From Coccinella septempunctata (taxonomy: Eukaryota > Arthropoda > Insecta > Coleoptera > Coccinellidae), in the NCBI RefSeq assembly GCF_907165205.1, contig NC_058192.1, positions 33,260,001-33,324,000 on the forward strand: a stretch of 64,000 nt of DNA. Reading direction: 5' to 3'. Below, in pieces: positions 1 to 11,129 of the stretch (positions within the stretch are counted from its first letter, which is position 1; each line of letters begins with the position of its first letter). The notes beneath the pieces are model-generated. The model was not told where the DNA came from, did no database searches, and saw only the letters and a list, made by a program, of their open reading frames with translations. Made by a program: the position numbers and the translations under genes.

Positions 1-1
1 T

Positions 2-1505
2 TCCGATGAAACACAGTTACAACTGATCGAACAACTGAAGGCGACTACAACTAAGGCCTTGGAGACGCTGGAGCAACTGTGTAGTAGCAACACCCGTGGA
101 CAGCCATCCAGTCAGCAGGAACGGTCCCTCTTGGATGTGGAGGTTCCCAGTTCACCTGGGATGTCCCCGATCCAACCGGAAAGAGCTGAAACATCCCTGA
201 TTGATCATGGAGATGGGGTCAATCTTCTGACAGCTGCTGATGTCTCACATACTGGTACATCTGTAAGGAATAAAACATTAGAACATGTCATGGACGAGAC
301 AAGGCGGACATATACAGCATTATTGCGGCAGTTGCCGGCAATACTTGTCACACAGTCACAGGACTGTGGGACAGCATCACCTGAAGATCCGACACCAAGA
401 AGATGGATTAATTCTACCCGCAGAGTGTCTTTTCTACACTTACCTGCATCTTGTGTGAGCTCTGGCAGGACCATGACCAGAGTGAGAGTACCATTGGAGC
501 CGGAACCTCGACCGTCACCGGTGCCAACTATTCCTGTCCACAAATGGAATATTTCATTTGGTGGCACAGGTAGTGTGAGCGGCTTCATCGAGGAGGTGGA
601 GAGATTGGCCGAATCTCGCAAGGTGCCCCTAGAACAAGTGTTCGAGTCAGTTTATGAGCTACTGCGGAAGGATGCCAGGGATTGGTTCATCCCCAGGAGG
701 GGTACATTCAGGAACTGGCAGGATTTCAAGGAGCAACTTAAGGAAGCATTTTTACCGGTGAACTATGAGGAGAACCTGTTGGAAGAAATCAAAAGGAGAA
801 CGCAGGGCCCTGATGAAAAACTGCTGATGTACGTCACTCGAATGCAGAATTTGTTCCAGAAGTTAACATACAGTAGACCAACCGAAACGGAACAAATCCG
901 AATCATCAGGCAGAGGCTATTACCGACCCTACAACAGGCCTTAACATTCCAGGAGACCAACACCTACGATGAGCTCCTGCGAAAAGGAAAGGTTTTCGAG
1001 TTAGTACAGTGGCAAATGAGCCAGTACACCAGGCCACCCTCTAAGCCAGGTCTTCTTGACGAGCCCCACCTGACGTATCGTCCGTCACAACAGAACCGGC
1101 AACAGGCCAGTTTCTCATTGGACGCCGAAAACATACCAGGAAACTCAGAGCCACCAGTACCAGTAGGTCACAACAGACCACAAACACCGCCATCACCGCC
1201 TAGAAACACCAGCCAAGACCGGATCGACCAACGGCACGAGTCGACAAGCAAAATACAGGTTCACCCAACCGAGCTTCATCACCTATACCAACACGACGAT
1301 CAAACCAACAAGGAGACCGACAGGAAACACAGGGAAACCGGACTGATCCACCGACGAGGAAAGTATCTTTCCAAACACAGTGCTTCCGATGTGGTGAATA
1401 CGGCCACATGCGACGGGAATGTCGAGGACGACCGAGGTTGTTCTGTTCTCGTTGCCAGAGGAAAAACATTCGCTCAAGCGATTGTCCATGCCGCCCGGAA
1501 AACTA
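2..1505 (+). pseudogene. Gypsy-A gag, frameshifted before the zinc knuckle
   Basis: The frame open from base 2 to 1576 carries a retrotransposon gag-type helical region at about nt 540-1010, including the LLEEIKRRTQG stretch, which has a clear counterpart in Gypsy-B gag. The CX2CX4HX4C zinc knuckle (CFRCGEYGHMRREC, nt 1381-1422) is in a different frame, which closes with TAA at 1503-1505. That frame has a TAG at 1201-1203, so the shift lies between about 1204 and 1380. The last part of the long frame is therefore read out of phase. Gag would form the particle and bind genomic RNA. The start is not visible. Confidence 0.75.
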
Positions 1506-4134
1506 AAGGGAGGTATGGAGAAGGGGTCGACCATATCTCCGGGGACGCTGACTCCTATGGCATCGACCGTGTGTAACGACAACCGTCCGCTGGTGGAAGT
1601 AAAAGTAGCCGGGAAGCGCTACAATGCACTGATTGACACCGGAGCCACGAGGAGTTTCATCAGTCAGAAAGTGGCAGAACAATGTGAACGCAAAGGAATC
1701 ACCGGAGAACCCGTTGAGGATGGTTTTGTGGTAGTTGCCAATGGTCAGTATACCGCGACACCGAAACTTTATACTACCGCCATACACATCGCTGACTATT
1801 CTTTGACCGACATAAAGTTTTTGTTGGTGTCTGATTTACCGGTAGACCTCATACTAGGAACGGACGTACTGAGAGTGTACAATTTTTCCCTTAACCTTAG
1901 CACCGCCGAGTGCTATCTGGAAGGCCGCCTAATCTCCAAACCAACACCTAAAGTGGGAAAAACTGTGGAGGTACACGCCACTGGCGAACACTTACTGGAA
2001 CTGACCGAGGCACAGAAAAAGAAGTTGGATGCTTTTCTCGCCAGAGAAATGAAGGAGTTCGAGAAGCTGTCCGGCACCACGAAACTGATAGAACACAAAA
2101 TCAAACTCAAACCTGGGACAGAACCGATTAAACAGCGATACCGGCCACAGAATCCACAGATGCAGGAAATCTTCAACCAGGAAGTAGACCGAATGCTGGC
2201 TGAGGGAGTTATTGAGCCTTCTAAGTCGCCGTGGAGTTCACCTGTTGTGTTAATCAAAAAGAAGGACGGTAAATACCGGTTTTGTATCGATTTTCGAGCA
2301 GTCAACGAAGTGTCCGTTAAAGATGCGTATCCGTTGCCGTATATTTCGGGAATCTTGGACAAATTACGCAGAGCCAAATACATTTCGACGATTGACTTGA
2401 AACAGGGATACTGGCAAATACCGTTAGAAAAGGATAGCCGGCCTATTACAGCATTCACGGTCCCGGGAAGAGGACTATTTCAGTTCACCGTCAAGCCATT
2501 CGGCTTACACGCAAGCCCAGCCACGTTCCAGAGATTCCTGGATACCGTAATCGGTCCCGAAATGGAGCCCAAAGCGTTTGCCTATCTAGACGATATAGTC
2601 GTTCTAGGGGAAACCTTTGAAGAACACATGGAGAACTTAAGGGAAGTATTCAGACGACTAAGGGAAGCCAACTTACGTCTCAATCCTGACAAATGTGAGT
2701 TTGTCCGGAAGTCTCTGAAGTACCTGGGACATGTCGTCACTTCCGAAGGCATCTGTACGGATCCGGATAAAGTGGCATCCATAGTGTCATTTCCTGCTCC
2801 CAAGACCGTCCGAGAGTTACGCCGATTCCTGGGTGTTGCGAGCTGGTAACGTCGTTTCATCGAGAATTTCTCCAATGTAGTTTCTCCGCTAACCCTGCTG
2901 CTCAAGAAGAAACAGCGGTGGAAATGGGGAGAAGACCAGCAGGCTTTCGATATCCTGAAACACAAGTTGACTGAGTCACCGATATTGGCTTGTCCGGATT
3001 TCAACAAATCGTTTGTGATACAAACAGACGCCAGTGATACAGGCCTAGGTGGAGCTCTAACACAAGTGATAGATGGAGAAGAAAGGGTAATTGCCTATGT
3101 TAGTCGCACATTAAACCCAGCCGAGAAAAACTATTCCGTATCCGAGAAGGAATGCCTCGCCATCGTATTTTCCATAGAGAAACTACGTCCGTACCTAGAG
3201 GGATTCCGTTTCACGGTCATTTCCGATCATATGAGTTTAAAATGGTTAAATTCTATAAAATCACCGTCGGGAAGAATTGCTCGATGGTCCGTTTTTCTTC
3301 AACAGTTTGATTTCGAAGTACAGTACCGTAAGGGATCCCTGAATAAACTTGCTGACAGTCTGTCCCGGAATCCCTTACCGTCCGTAGATTCCGTATACCT
3401 GGCCGAAGTGGAAATTCACTGCCGATTGTACAACAGGAAACTACAGGAGGTTCAGAAGGACCCAGGAAATTTCCCAGATTATGCCATAATCGATGGGAAA
3501 CTGTTCCGACATTTTTGGGATGCATCAGACTTCACGGAAATTGGAACTGGACAACCCTGGAAATTATGCGTACCCACCGAACAGCGTTCCGAAGTACTGA
3601 AGGAGAATCATGATTCGGAACTTGCCGGACATATGGGGATCGCCAAGACAAGTTCCAGGATTGCCCGGAATTACTACTGGCCTGGTATGTTCCGAGACAT
3701 TGCGAAATATGTAAGAAACTGCACTTCGTGCCAACGCTACAAAGTTTCGCAACAGAAAACTGCTGGGAAGATGCAACCACACAGGATGGCAGATGCACCA
3801 TTCAGGGAAGTATCTACAGATATCGTCGGACCGTTACCCCGAAGTAAAAAAGGTAATTCTTACATTGTGGTCATGCAAGATCGCTTCACGAAGTGGATCG
3901 AGTGCCGCCCGTTGCGAAAAGCTACAGCCAAAACCGTTTATTCTGCGTTATACGAACAAATCATCCTGAAATATGGATGTCCGTCCGTTGTTATCTCCGA
4001 TAATGGAGTACAGTATGATAGTAAGTTATTTAAAAACAGCCTTCAGGAACTGAATATAGCTCACAGATTTACCCCACCGTACTCGCCACAGTGTAATCCG
4101 GTAGAAAGGGCAAATCGAACCCTGAAAACTATGA
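1419..4134 (+). pseudogene. Gypsy-A pol: protease, RT, RNase H, integrase (first part)
   Basis: One frame runs 1419-4134 with a single in-frame TAA at 2847-2849, at a position where related elements have a tyrosine after SW. In order: retropepsin with DTGA at 1634-1645; RT with YLDD at 2583-2594; RNase H starting near 3010 (QTDAS); integrase with an H-H-C-C zinc region at about 3600-3740 and a DDE core including ISDNG near 4000. The frame starts inside the gag zinc-knuckle frame at -1, as expected for Gypsy. An unusual VKPFGLHASP replaces the usual MPFGL motif region. It is cut at 4134 by the repeat insertion and resumes at 5442-5455. Confidence 0.85.
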
Positions 4135-4184
4135 AATGAAAGGTTTAGCGGCATGCAGACAGGAATTGAATTCTGAAAAAAGTA

Positions 4185-4257
4185 CCACCCAGAGCAGGAT
4201 TCGAACCTACGCCCCCTGATTACCGGTCAGGTACTCTCCCAACTGAGCTACCCGGGC
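4185..4257 (-). tRNA. tRNA-Thr(GGT)-like sequence, inverted arm
   Basis: Reverse complement gives a 73-nt cloverleaf candidate: acceptor strand GCCCGGG, D-arm TAGCTCAGTTGG, anticodon loop CCGGTAA with GGT at the anticodon place, and T-loop GGTTCGAATCC. The base before the anticodon is C instead of the near-universal T, and GGT is not the usual eukaryotic threonine anticodon, so this is probably a tRNA-derived pol III promoter, not a decoding tRNA. Confidence 0.55.
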
Positions 4258-4470
4258 TGACGTGAGGATCCATCTGCATTGTCTGGCTACCACTATCCTC
4301 AGAATTCACATGTTAGTATTATCACTTTCGAACTCCGGCGTTCGGAAGCGATTGGAAATGTTATTAACATTTCCAATCGCTTCCGAACGCCGGAGTTCGA
4401 AAGTGATAATACTAACATGTGAATTCTGAGGATAGTGGTAGCCAGACAATGCAGATGGATCCTCACGTCA

Positions 4471-4543
4471 GCCCGGGTAGCTCAGTTGGGAGAGTACATG
4501 ACCGGTAATCAGGGGGCGTAGGTTCGAATCCTGCTCTGGGTGG
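4471..4543 (+). tRNA. tRNA-Thr(GGT)-like sequence, first direct unit
   Basis: Same 73-nt tRNA-like sequence as in the inverted arm. One substitution (ACATGA against ACCTGA in the other copies) weakens the anticodon stem. A T-run follows 7 nt after the acceptor end, which could act as a pol III terminator. Confidence 0.5.
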
Positions 4544-4878
4544 TACTTTTTTCAGAATTCAATTCCTGTCTGCATGCCGCTAAACCTTTCATTTCATTAT
4601 ATTTTCAGACACTAAACTATCATCACAATTGATATTTTCGGCTTAATTTGTTCAATGATCGGAGGTTCGCATCCGATCCCCGCTGATATCGCTATATGTC
4701 GACGACGCACCAGGAAATGGATATGTTGAATCCCGAAGATCATTGAAAGCGAATGTGTATCCCCTCCACCTTTAACATTTCCAATCGCTTCCGAACGCCG
4801 GAGTTCGAAAGTGATAATACTAACATGTGAATTCTGAGGATAGTGGTAGCCAGACAATGCAGATGGATCCTCACGTCA

Positions 4879-4951
4879 GCCCGGGTAGCTCAGTTGGGAG
4901 AGTACCTGACCGGTAATCAGGGGGCGTAGGTTCGAATCCTGCTCTGGGTGG
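4879..4951 (+). tRNA. tRNA-Thr(GGT)-like sequence, second direct unit
   Basis: Identical copy 408 bp downstream of the first, with an intact anticodon stem (CCTGA/TCAGG), T-stem and TTCGAAT T-loop, followed by TTTTTT. It has the same non-canonical C before the anticodon. Confidence 0.55.
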
Positions 4952-5286
4952 TACTTTTTTCAGAATTCAATTCCTGTCTGCATGCCGCTAAACCTTTCAT
5001 TTCATTATATTTTCAGACACTAAACTATCATCACAATTGATATTTTCGGCTTAATTTGTTCAATGATCGGAGGTTCGCATCCGATCCCCGCTGATATCGC
5101 TATATGTCGACGACGCACCGGGAAATGGATATGTTGAATCCCGAAGATCATTGAAAGCGAATGTGTATCCCCTCCACCTTTAACATTTCCAATCGCTTCC
5201 GAACGCCGGAGTTCGAAAGTGATAATACTAACATGTGAATTCTGAGGATAGTGGTAGCCAGACAATGCAGATGGATCCTCACGTCA

Positions 5287-5359
5287 GCCCGGGTAGCTCA
5301 GTTGGGAGAGTACCTGACCGGTAATCAGGGGGCGTAGGTTCGAATCCTGCTCTGGGTGG
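5287..5359 (+). tRNA. tRNA-Thr(GGT)-like sequence, third direct unit
   Basis: Third in-phase copy, 408 bp further on, again followed by TTTTTT. The surrounding unit is cut off 82 bp later, where Gypsy-A pol resumes. Confidence 0.55.
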
Positions 5360-5441
5360 TACTTTTTTCAGAATTCAATTCCTGTCTGCATGCCGCTAAA
5401 CCTTTCATTTCATTATATTTTCAGACACTAAACTATCATCA

Positions 5442-5991
5442 CCTGAAAACTATGATTGCACAGTTTTGCGAAACCGATCAGAGAAACTGGGATGAAAAGT
5501 TAGGGGAATTAGTTTTTGCTATTAACACCGCTAAACAAGAGTCTACCGGGCTTACTCCGGCTTTTCTGAATTTTGGTAGGGAACTAAATTTCCCTAGGGC
5601 GATTTATTCGACAAAACCCCAAAATGAGGAAAACAGTAACCCAACCGAAGTAAATAGAGACATGACTCACCGTACAGAGCAAATCCGGCACCTACAGGAA
5701 GCACATGAGTTTGTGCAAGCTCGCTTGTACAGGGCTTTTGAACAGCAGGCTCATCATTACAACCTACGCCGTAGAGAAGTTCGCTTCCATGTAGGTGACA
5801 AAGTTCTCCGTCGCACAAATCCGTTATCATCCGCTGTCGACAGTTTCGCAGCTAAACTGGCTGCAAAATTCGCCGGACCGTATACCGTTATTAAGGTAGT
5901 CTCTCCTGTAGTGTATGATCTGAAAGATGAACAGGGTAAGAATGTTACCAACATCCATATTAAAGATTTAAAACCGTTTCACTCAGGATAG
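5442..5991 (+). pseudogene. Gypsy-A integrase C-terminal part
   Basis: The frame picks up at the duplicated target site and runs to TAG at 5989-5991. It holds the end of the integrase core, then HHYNLRRR, and a GPY/F-type module (KFAGPYTVIKV) near 5860-5910 followed by the IHIKDLKPF end, the usual C-terminus of this Gypsy lineage. The ATG at the start of the open frame belongs to the insertion and is not a natural start. Confidence 0.85.
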
Positions 5992-8240
5992 AGATATTTT
6001 TACTGTTCACCCGTTAATCAAACATGATCCCCAGTCATGTGAAATTTCGTTTTATTACCGTTCCGTTAACCATCACACTGGTGATTTGACAAACCCTTTG
6101 TCAATATCCTGACAGCAACCGTCACCGTATAAGATTTCATATCCTATTCAGTTCACCGAACAAATCAGTATCTACCATGTCATCTAACTAGAAACAATAC
6201 TTTCTTTCTACATTTTGTTCAGTGGATTGAATGGATTCATGATACCGTTCAAGCTTTGCAGTTACAATTGGAAAACATTATCAAATGGTCAAATTCATCT
6301 AGATATAGCCAATCCGTTCAGCAGCACCGACATGTCAAAACGATATAAATTGTCAACTGTCTGTGTTTCTGAAAGGTACATCCTGTAGACAGAGCAAAGC
6401 ACAGCTTGAAATCCGTTACATTAATTATTCTGTGAATTCACAAGGTTCCGAGACAAACCGTTGCTTTAAATATTGTATTCAGAATATTTAAGATGAATAA
6501 CGATTAACAAATACTAACCGTACTACCTTAAAAACTGGATAGATAGTCTGAATTGTATCTAGTTCTCCTGTGTAACTTTTTCTATGAAATTGTAACACCG
6601 ATACTGGTGAAAGTGCATATCCGTGATCTGTTCAATTAATTCTATCCAAGAAAACTGGAAAAAGCTCTGTATACTGTCAATGTTCTACTGTCAAAACATA
6701 ACCTATGTGGCAATTAAGTATGTTCTAGGATATCAATTACTCCAACAAGATTTAAATGAAAGTTCAGCTGTTAACCTACCTAGCGGGGACTGTCGGATCA
6801 GAGAGCCTCCACCATTCCTCCGTCAGGGATTACGTTCCAACTCCGAACAATATTCTGGCACACAGTGAATGTCCACATCCACCTCCAGTCTTGTGAGAGG
6901 GTCCAATTCACCTCCAACAACGAGTGATTTCAAGCTTGGGTACATTTCCACCTACAACGAGAACACAAGTTAGTGAATGGTTCTTCCCACTTGAAGTACT
7001 AATCGAAAGAACTTTGGTTTGATGAAGGGGATATTCGAAACTCACCTGCTTGATCCATCTTCGTAGTCAAATGATACACCGAACCAACATCCAAGAAGGA
7101 AAAAGTGCCAACAAGTGGTCAACGTCAAAGATGCCTCATCAGCCCATTTCATCGTGAATAATAGTTCCCTAAAATCCAACCGTTAATAGGAAATGGAACA
7201 ATCGATATGGAGTACTCACCGTTATATGTTGCCATCGATTTCATTTCCCAATTCTTGGGCGTGTGACACCCAAGGTTGCCACAGAAAGACCACAGTAACC
7301 TATCCCGTCCTACCCCATTTGTGTTCCGTTTAGACTTCCCGTTTAACGCAGACTTCTGTCGCCTGGCTATCTGGTGACGGAAACCAATCGGCAGAGGTCT
7401 CGAAGTTTTTCTACTGGTAATGCTTGGCGTGTGACACCCAAGGTTGCCACAGAAAGACCACAGTAACTTATACCGTACTACCCCTGTTGTGTTCCGTGTA
7501 GATTTCCCGTTTACCGCAGACTTCTCTCGCCTGGCTATCTGGTGACAGAAACCAATCGGCAGAAGTCTCGAAGTTTTTCTTCTGGTAATGCTTGGCGTGT
7601 ACACCCAAGGTTGCCACGGAGAGACCACGATAAACTACCCCGTTATCCTGTAAATTGTTGCATTGTGTTTCACCTGCATCAACCCCGTCCCGTTTATTGA
7701 ATAGTTTCAATTCTGATTGGCCTGTACACTGAAATTCACTGGAAGTGCTCGGGATCAAACCCATTGCTAAATTAACCGATTACACAGACTTGGATCTTTC
7801 TGAGACACCCGGTTGCTGTAAATTTTATATAAACCCCGTACATCCGTTTTTGTCTCAGAAGGAATCAAAGTAACTGCTATTAATTGTTTGCTTTCTTTAA
7901 TACCTGATAGTTTGACTGAATATAAATTGATTTGAATATTCTTTGATTCATTGATTTCACTTTCTGATCACCGTGACAAGTTATTGCATTTCTATTTTCC
8001 TTATTTTTGAGCTTGGTCATCAGCTGTATATATTTCTTGACTTGGAAATAACTGTATGGTTCACTGTAATTTAGATTGTTGTAATAAATTCGGTTTTAAA
8101 GTACTTGTTATCGCTACCACCTTAGATAAACCCGAACTCTGTCTCCGACTAGTAGGTACCTGGGTGGGTTTGCTATTTCTCCCTATTGAAAGAATAGCTG
8201 GCGCTCGAGATTAAACCCTTTTCCGAACCAAACCCGTTAC
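5992..8240 (+). other. Gypsy-A 3' non-coding region, probably including the 3' LTR
   Basis: There is no coding sequence here. Three direct repeats of about 170 bp begin near 7258, 7429 and 7596 (each with ACACCCAAGGTTGCCAC). An AATAAA-containing stretch lies near 8083. A TGGCGCTCGAGA string near 8199 resembles a primer-binding site, but no upstream LTR end can be confirmed. The right border before the minus-strand LINE is not sharp. Confidence 0.45.
7258..7645. repeat. Three ~170-bp direct repeats in Gypsy-A 3' region
   Basis: Copies begin near 7258, 7429 and 7596. The first two share long identical stretches, and the third is partial. Spacing is about 170 bp. Tandem repeats of this kind are common in LTR or 3' UTR of Gypsy elements. 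The short minus-strand open frames across this stretch arise from the repetition. Confidence 0.7.
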
Positions 8241-8520
8241 AGTATATCAAACTTTATTAACAAGTTGAATAAATCAAATAGTTTTACAGGCAGTTATACT
8301 TACTACTAACAAAGTACTCAATAACAAACATTATTTTTTTTTTCCACTCTGTAAAATGAAGGAATTCACCCAGCCTAAGATGCTAATATTGTGTGCTGAT
8401 ATGAAGTTCCCCAAAAACCTCCACCCATGAACGCAAAATGAAGAAAAAAAAATGAAGCAACAATGAGAGCGAAGAAAGCACAGCGGGCGAGCAAAAACAG
8501 TACAATCTTAACAACAAAAA

Positions 8521-9007
8521 TCAAAAGAAATCGCTGAAGTATTCCTGGTTCTGAAGTAAAAACTTTTTGGTAATGATTTTGAATTCTTTCGAGTCATACC
8601 GATTCTTTATCCTACTTGGTAGTTTATTAAATAATTTAGGACCCAAATAAGTCAAAAATCTCTGACATAGATCAGATGGCATTAAAGGCACCGGCAAGTT
8701 TTTTTGACAAGCATGTCTCGTGTTGTAAAATCGATTTACATACAGGCTTTGACCTTTAGTTATGTAATCCAAAACGACGTGCAAATATAAATTTCCTACT
8801 CTCAGTATATTACAGTTACAGGTTGATCGAAGGGTAGTTGAACGGTTTTCTACACATGATTTTCAATATCAAGTTTTGGCAGGTCATTACTCTTCTAAAA
8901 ACATTATTGTAGGCTCCCCCCCACACAGCAATGCAATATCTCAAATTTGATTCGACCAATGAATAATACACGATTTTGACCATTTCATTATTTAATATTT
9001 CGCGCAA
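8521..9007 (-). pseudogene. LINE-B RT C-terminal fragments
   Basis: Two pieces in different frames, 8816-9007 (YYSLVESNLRYCIAVWGG) and 8521-8784 (YLGPKLFNKLPSRIK), continue the RT protein after 9018. They match the thumb and C-terminal tail common to Jockey/CR1-like LINEs. Both have lost frame relative to the main ORF2. Confidence 0.65.
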
Positions 9008-9017
9008 TTGATAGAAT

Positions 9018-10412
9018 TTATAAAAAATATTTCTGATTTTTTTTATTCAAAAAGGCAAGGTGTTCGTCCCATCTGAGATTTTGATCAAGAAATATACCTA
9101 GATATTTCATTTTGTCTACTCTTTTGATTTGTGGGCAATTGCTGGTACTGTGTGTACAAAAAAGATTGTGAATTTTTATTATGGTTTGTGATGGCTGATC
9201 AGCCATTGTAGCACTGAAAGTCATAAAAAAGGTCTTGGTAAAATTTAAGGCCAGGAGGCCATCACTTAACCACGTGTAGACTGCACTGACACCCCTCTCC
9301 GCCCGCTCATACACCTCGTCCCAAGAATTACCCGAAAACAACAGAGCTGTGTCATCAGCATACGATATAACACGACATTCTTCGAAGAATGGTTTTCTCT
9401 TATGGTTTTTGCTCGATATAACAATGGTCTCTGTGTTCCTATCAATATATTTTCTCAGATTTTCTATAAAAAATGTATATGCCACTTCAACATCGGTATT
9501 ATTTTCTAGAATTTCGTTCCAGTTTTCATTTTCTAAATCCTTTTTCAAATTAACATAGTTTATTTTATTTAACTTAACCTGCTTGTTAGGAATTGAGCGC
9601 GCGCTACCCGGTAAATTGATACTCAAAATAGTAAAATAATGGTCAGTTAGCGAACTTTGAATCACCGCCGGTATCATCTGGTGTTTAATTTTGTTTAAAT
9701 TTTTAACGAAAATGTGGTCGATACATGTGGAAGAACTGGCGGTTACCCTTGTAGGTTTGTTTATACACTGAATAAACCCTTTGACTGCCATAATATTCAA
9801 GTAATTTGCAACAGAGAGCTCAGTCTCATCCAATATATCTATATTAAAATCTCCAACCATTATTTCAACTTCACTGTTCAACCCGAAATTTAACAACATA
9901 TTTTCAATCTCATGCAGATAACCATCCAACCTTGTAGGTGGCGGTCTATAAACACCAGTAATGCCAAAACGTTCACTATTCACTGTAAACGTACATCTGA
10001 TTACATTTATTTCAGTTAATTCAATCACATTTGATGAAGCATTAAAGGACTTTCTAATATAAATTATACAGCCGTCATTTCTATTGAACTTAGAATTGTT
10101 GTAGAATATATCGAAATCAGGTAATCGAAATATATCCACGTTATTAAGCTGAAAAGTTTCGGACAAAACCAATACATCTATCTCATCAAGATTCATCGCG
10201 TGCAAATATACCAACAGTTCGTCAAAATTTTTATGGAGACTACGAATATTCAAATGAACAATGTTCAACCTATTTGGACCTTCAAAAATCGTACGTACCT
10301 CTACCAAATCATCAATTTCTCTCGCGTCCAGCCCGCTGTACTCTCCAAGCTCATCACTAAAATCCAAAAAAGCAGAAATTTTACTGAAAAGTACGTCGGC
10401 AGCGTCACCGCA
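9018..10412 (-). pseudogene. LINE-B ORF2: endonuclease fused by deletion to RT end
   Basis: The N-terminal ~280 residues are an exonuclease-endonuclease-phosphatase fold: IVHLNIRSLHKN, a LSETF motif, GVYRPP, VGDFNIDI and a terminal SLTDHY with catalytic D and H. Directly after KPFFEE (about nt 9375) the protein jumps to SYADD, the RT catalytic motif, and YLGIFLDQNLRW. About 300-400 residues normally between these are absent, yet the frame is kept. The frame opens after a TGA at 10413-10415 and has no clear ATG, which is common for ORF2. Confidence 0.75.
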
Positions 10413-10501
10413 TCACTCCAAATTATTTATCTTTAATAGATACTGAACTACAATTTAAAAAGATTATGGGAAAAACAAAATCAAAACATTCAAAACCCAA
10501 C

Positions 10502-11107
10502 TCATTCAATCAAGTTTTTCATTGATTTAACATCACGTATCTTGTGGACTTTCTCGTTTATCTTCACATAAATATTTCCATATCTAGTGAAAACACTTTG
10601 TTTGTTGGTCAATTCCTGTGCCGAACGGTATAGTATTAGGCGATTCTTCGTTAAATCTTCAGCAATGCCCACCTTTGTTCCTTTCAATTTATAAACATTC
10701 TTCAAAACTAATTTTTTCGCTGCATATTGCTGAAATTTTATGATCACTGGCCGTGGTTTTTCACTGACCTTGCCGACCCTGTAGCATGTAGCGATGTTTT
10801 CTTGAGGTATTTTGATGTTCATTTTATCCTTACAAAGTTGGATGAAAATTTCCCTTGTATCTCGATCCTGTTCTTCCGGCAAGTTGTAAACACATATATC
10901 GTTTACCTTCCCGTTCTGCTGAACTTTGTCCATTTTCTCTTCAAGAATCCTTATCGCATCGGTATGTTTATCAACAGTTTTTTGGAAGGTAGCTAGTTTT
11001 TCCTCGACCTTGGCTAGTAAAGTACCAATGAATTCTTCATCGCAGAGCAGTTCTCGAAGCGAATCTTTTATAGCATTTTTAATGTCACCTGTTGTTTTTG
11101 GAGGCAT
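10502..11107 (-). CDS. LINE-B ORF1 protein (coiled coil and RRM-like)
   Basis: A 201-residue frame starts at ATG 11107 (MPPKTTGD) and ends at 10502. Residues ~10-70 are heptad-like (EEKLATFQKTVDKHTDAIRILEEKMDKVQ), followed by an L1-type RRM-like region with VYNLPE, TCYRVGK and RPVIIKF. It is likely an RNA-binding ORF1p that trimerises on LINE RNA. The frame is intact. The GTG further upstream is not needed as a start. Confidence 0.7.
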   Translation of the reverse strand: MPPKTTGDIKNAIKDSLRELLCDEEFIGTLLAKVEEKLATFQKTVDKHTDAIRILEEKMDKVQQNGKVNDICVYNLPEEQDRDTREIFIQLCKDKMNIKIPQENIATCYRVGKVSEKPRPVIIKFQQYAAKKLVLKNVYKLKGTKVGIAEDLTKNRLILYRSAQELTNKQSVFTRYGNIYVKINEKVHKIRDVKSMKNLIE

Positions 11108-11129
11108 ACTTAATTTCACAAATCTTGAT

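Larger units (their letters stand above)
4135..5441 (+). repeat. Palindromic plus tandem 408-bp tRNA-bearing repeat inserted in Gypsy-A integrase
   Basis: The insertion is flanked by a 14-bp duplication CCTGAAAACTATGA (4121-4134 and 5442-5455). The first arm (about 4135-4362) is the inverse complement of 4366-4590, with the axis at 4363-4365. Direct units then start at 4366, 4774 and 5182, exactly 408 bp apart, and the third stops at 5441. Each unit carries a tRNA-like sequence and a perfect 7-bp stem hairpin around a second B-box-like GGTTCGCATCC. The two full units are almost identical. This could be a tRNA-derived SINE multimer or an integrated rolling-circle product. The family name is not known to me. 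Confidence 0.85.
1..8240 (+). mobile_element. Ty3/Gypsy LTR retrotransposon Gypsy-A, left end outside window
   Basis: Gag-like protein, retropepsin, reverse transcriptase, RNase H and integrase follow one another in the order typical of Ty3/Gypsy. The reading frame is already open at base 2, so the 5' LTR and start of gag lie outside the window. Pol is interrupted at 4134/5442 by a separate insertion. After pol ends at 5991 there are about 2.2 kb of non-coding sequence with internal repeats, presumably 3' UTR and LTR. I could not fix the LTR borders because the 5' partner is missing. The right limit is approximate. The protein resembles Gypsy-B at the other end of the window, so the two are related lineages. 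Confidence 0.85.
8340..11107 (-). mobile_element. LINE-B: non-LTR retrotransposon with ORF1, EN and deleted RT
   Basis: On the minus strand, ORF1 (coiled coil plus RRM-like region), then an endonuclease, then the end of a reverse transcriptase and C-terminal fragments lie in the correct order. The 3' boundary is near 8340 but no clean tail is seen. The RT fingers and palm N-terminus are missing, and the C-terminal part carries two frame changes (about 9010 and 8800). The clade is uncertain. The RT C-terminal motifs (YLGIFLD, YCIAVWGG, LGPKLFNKLP) fit the Jockey/CR1/I superclade. Confidence 0.75.

Noticed and set aside
4612..5265. 81-codon minus-strand frames at 4612-4857 and 5020-5265
   Set aside because: They are copies of the same non-coding part of the 408-bp repeat and differ only by its period; no protein motif.
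4366..5441. Hammerhead ribozyme in the 408-bp unit (retrozyme idea)
   Set aside because: I looked for CTGATGA, GAAA and GTC in the right order on both strands of the unit and found no consistent set.
8195..8215. TGGCGCTCGAGA as a primer-binding site of a third LTR element
   Set aside because: No LTR end is seen upstream and no gag follows; could be chance or part of the Gypsy-A LTR.
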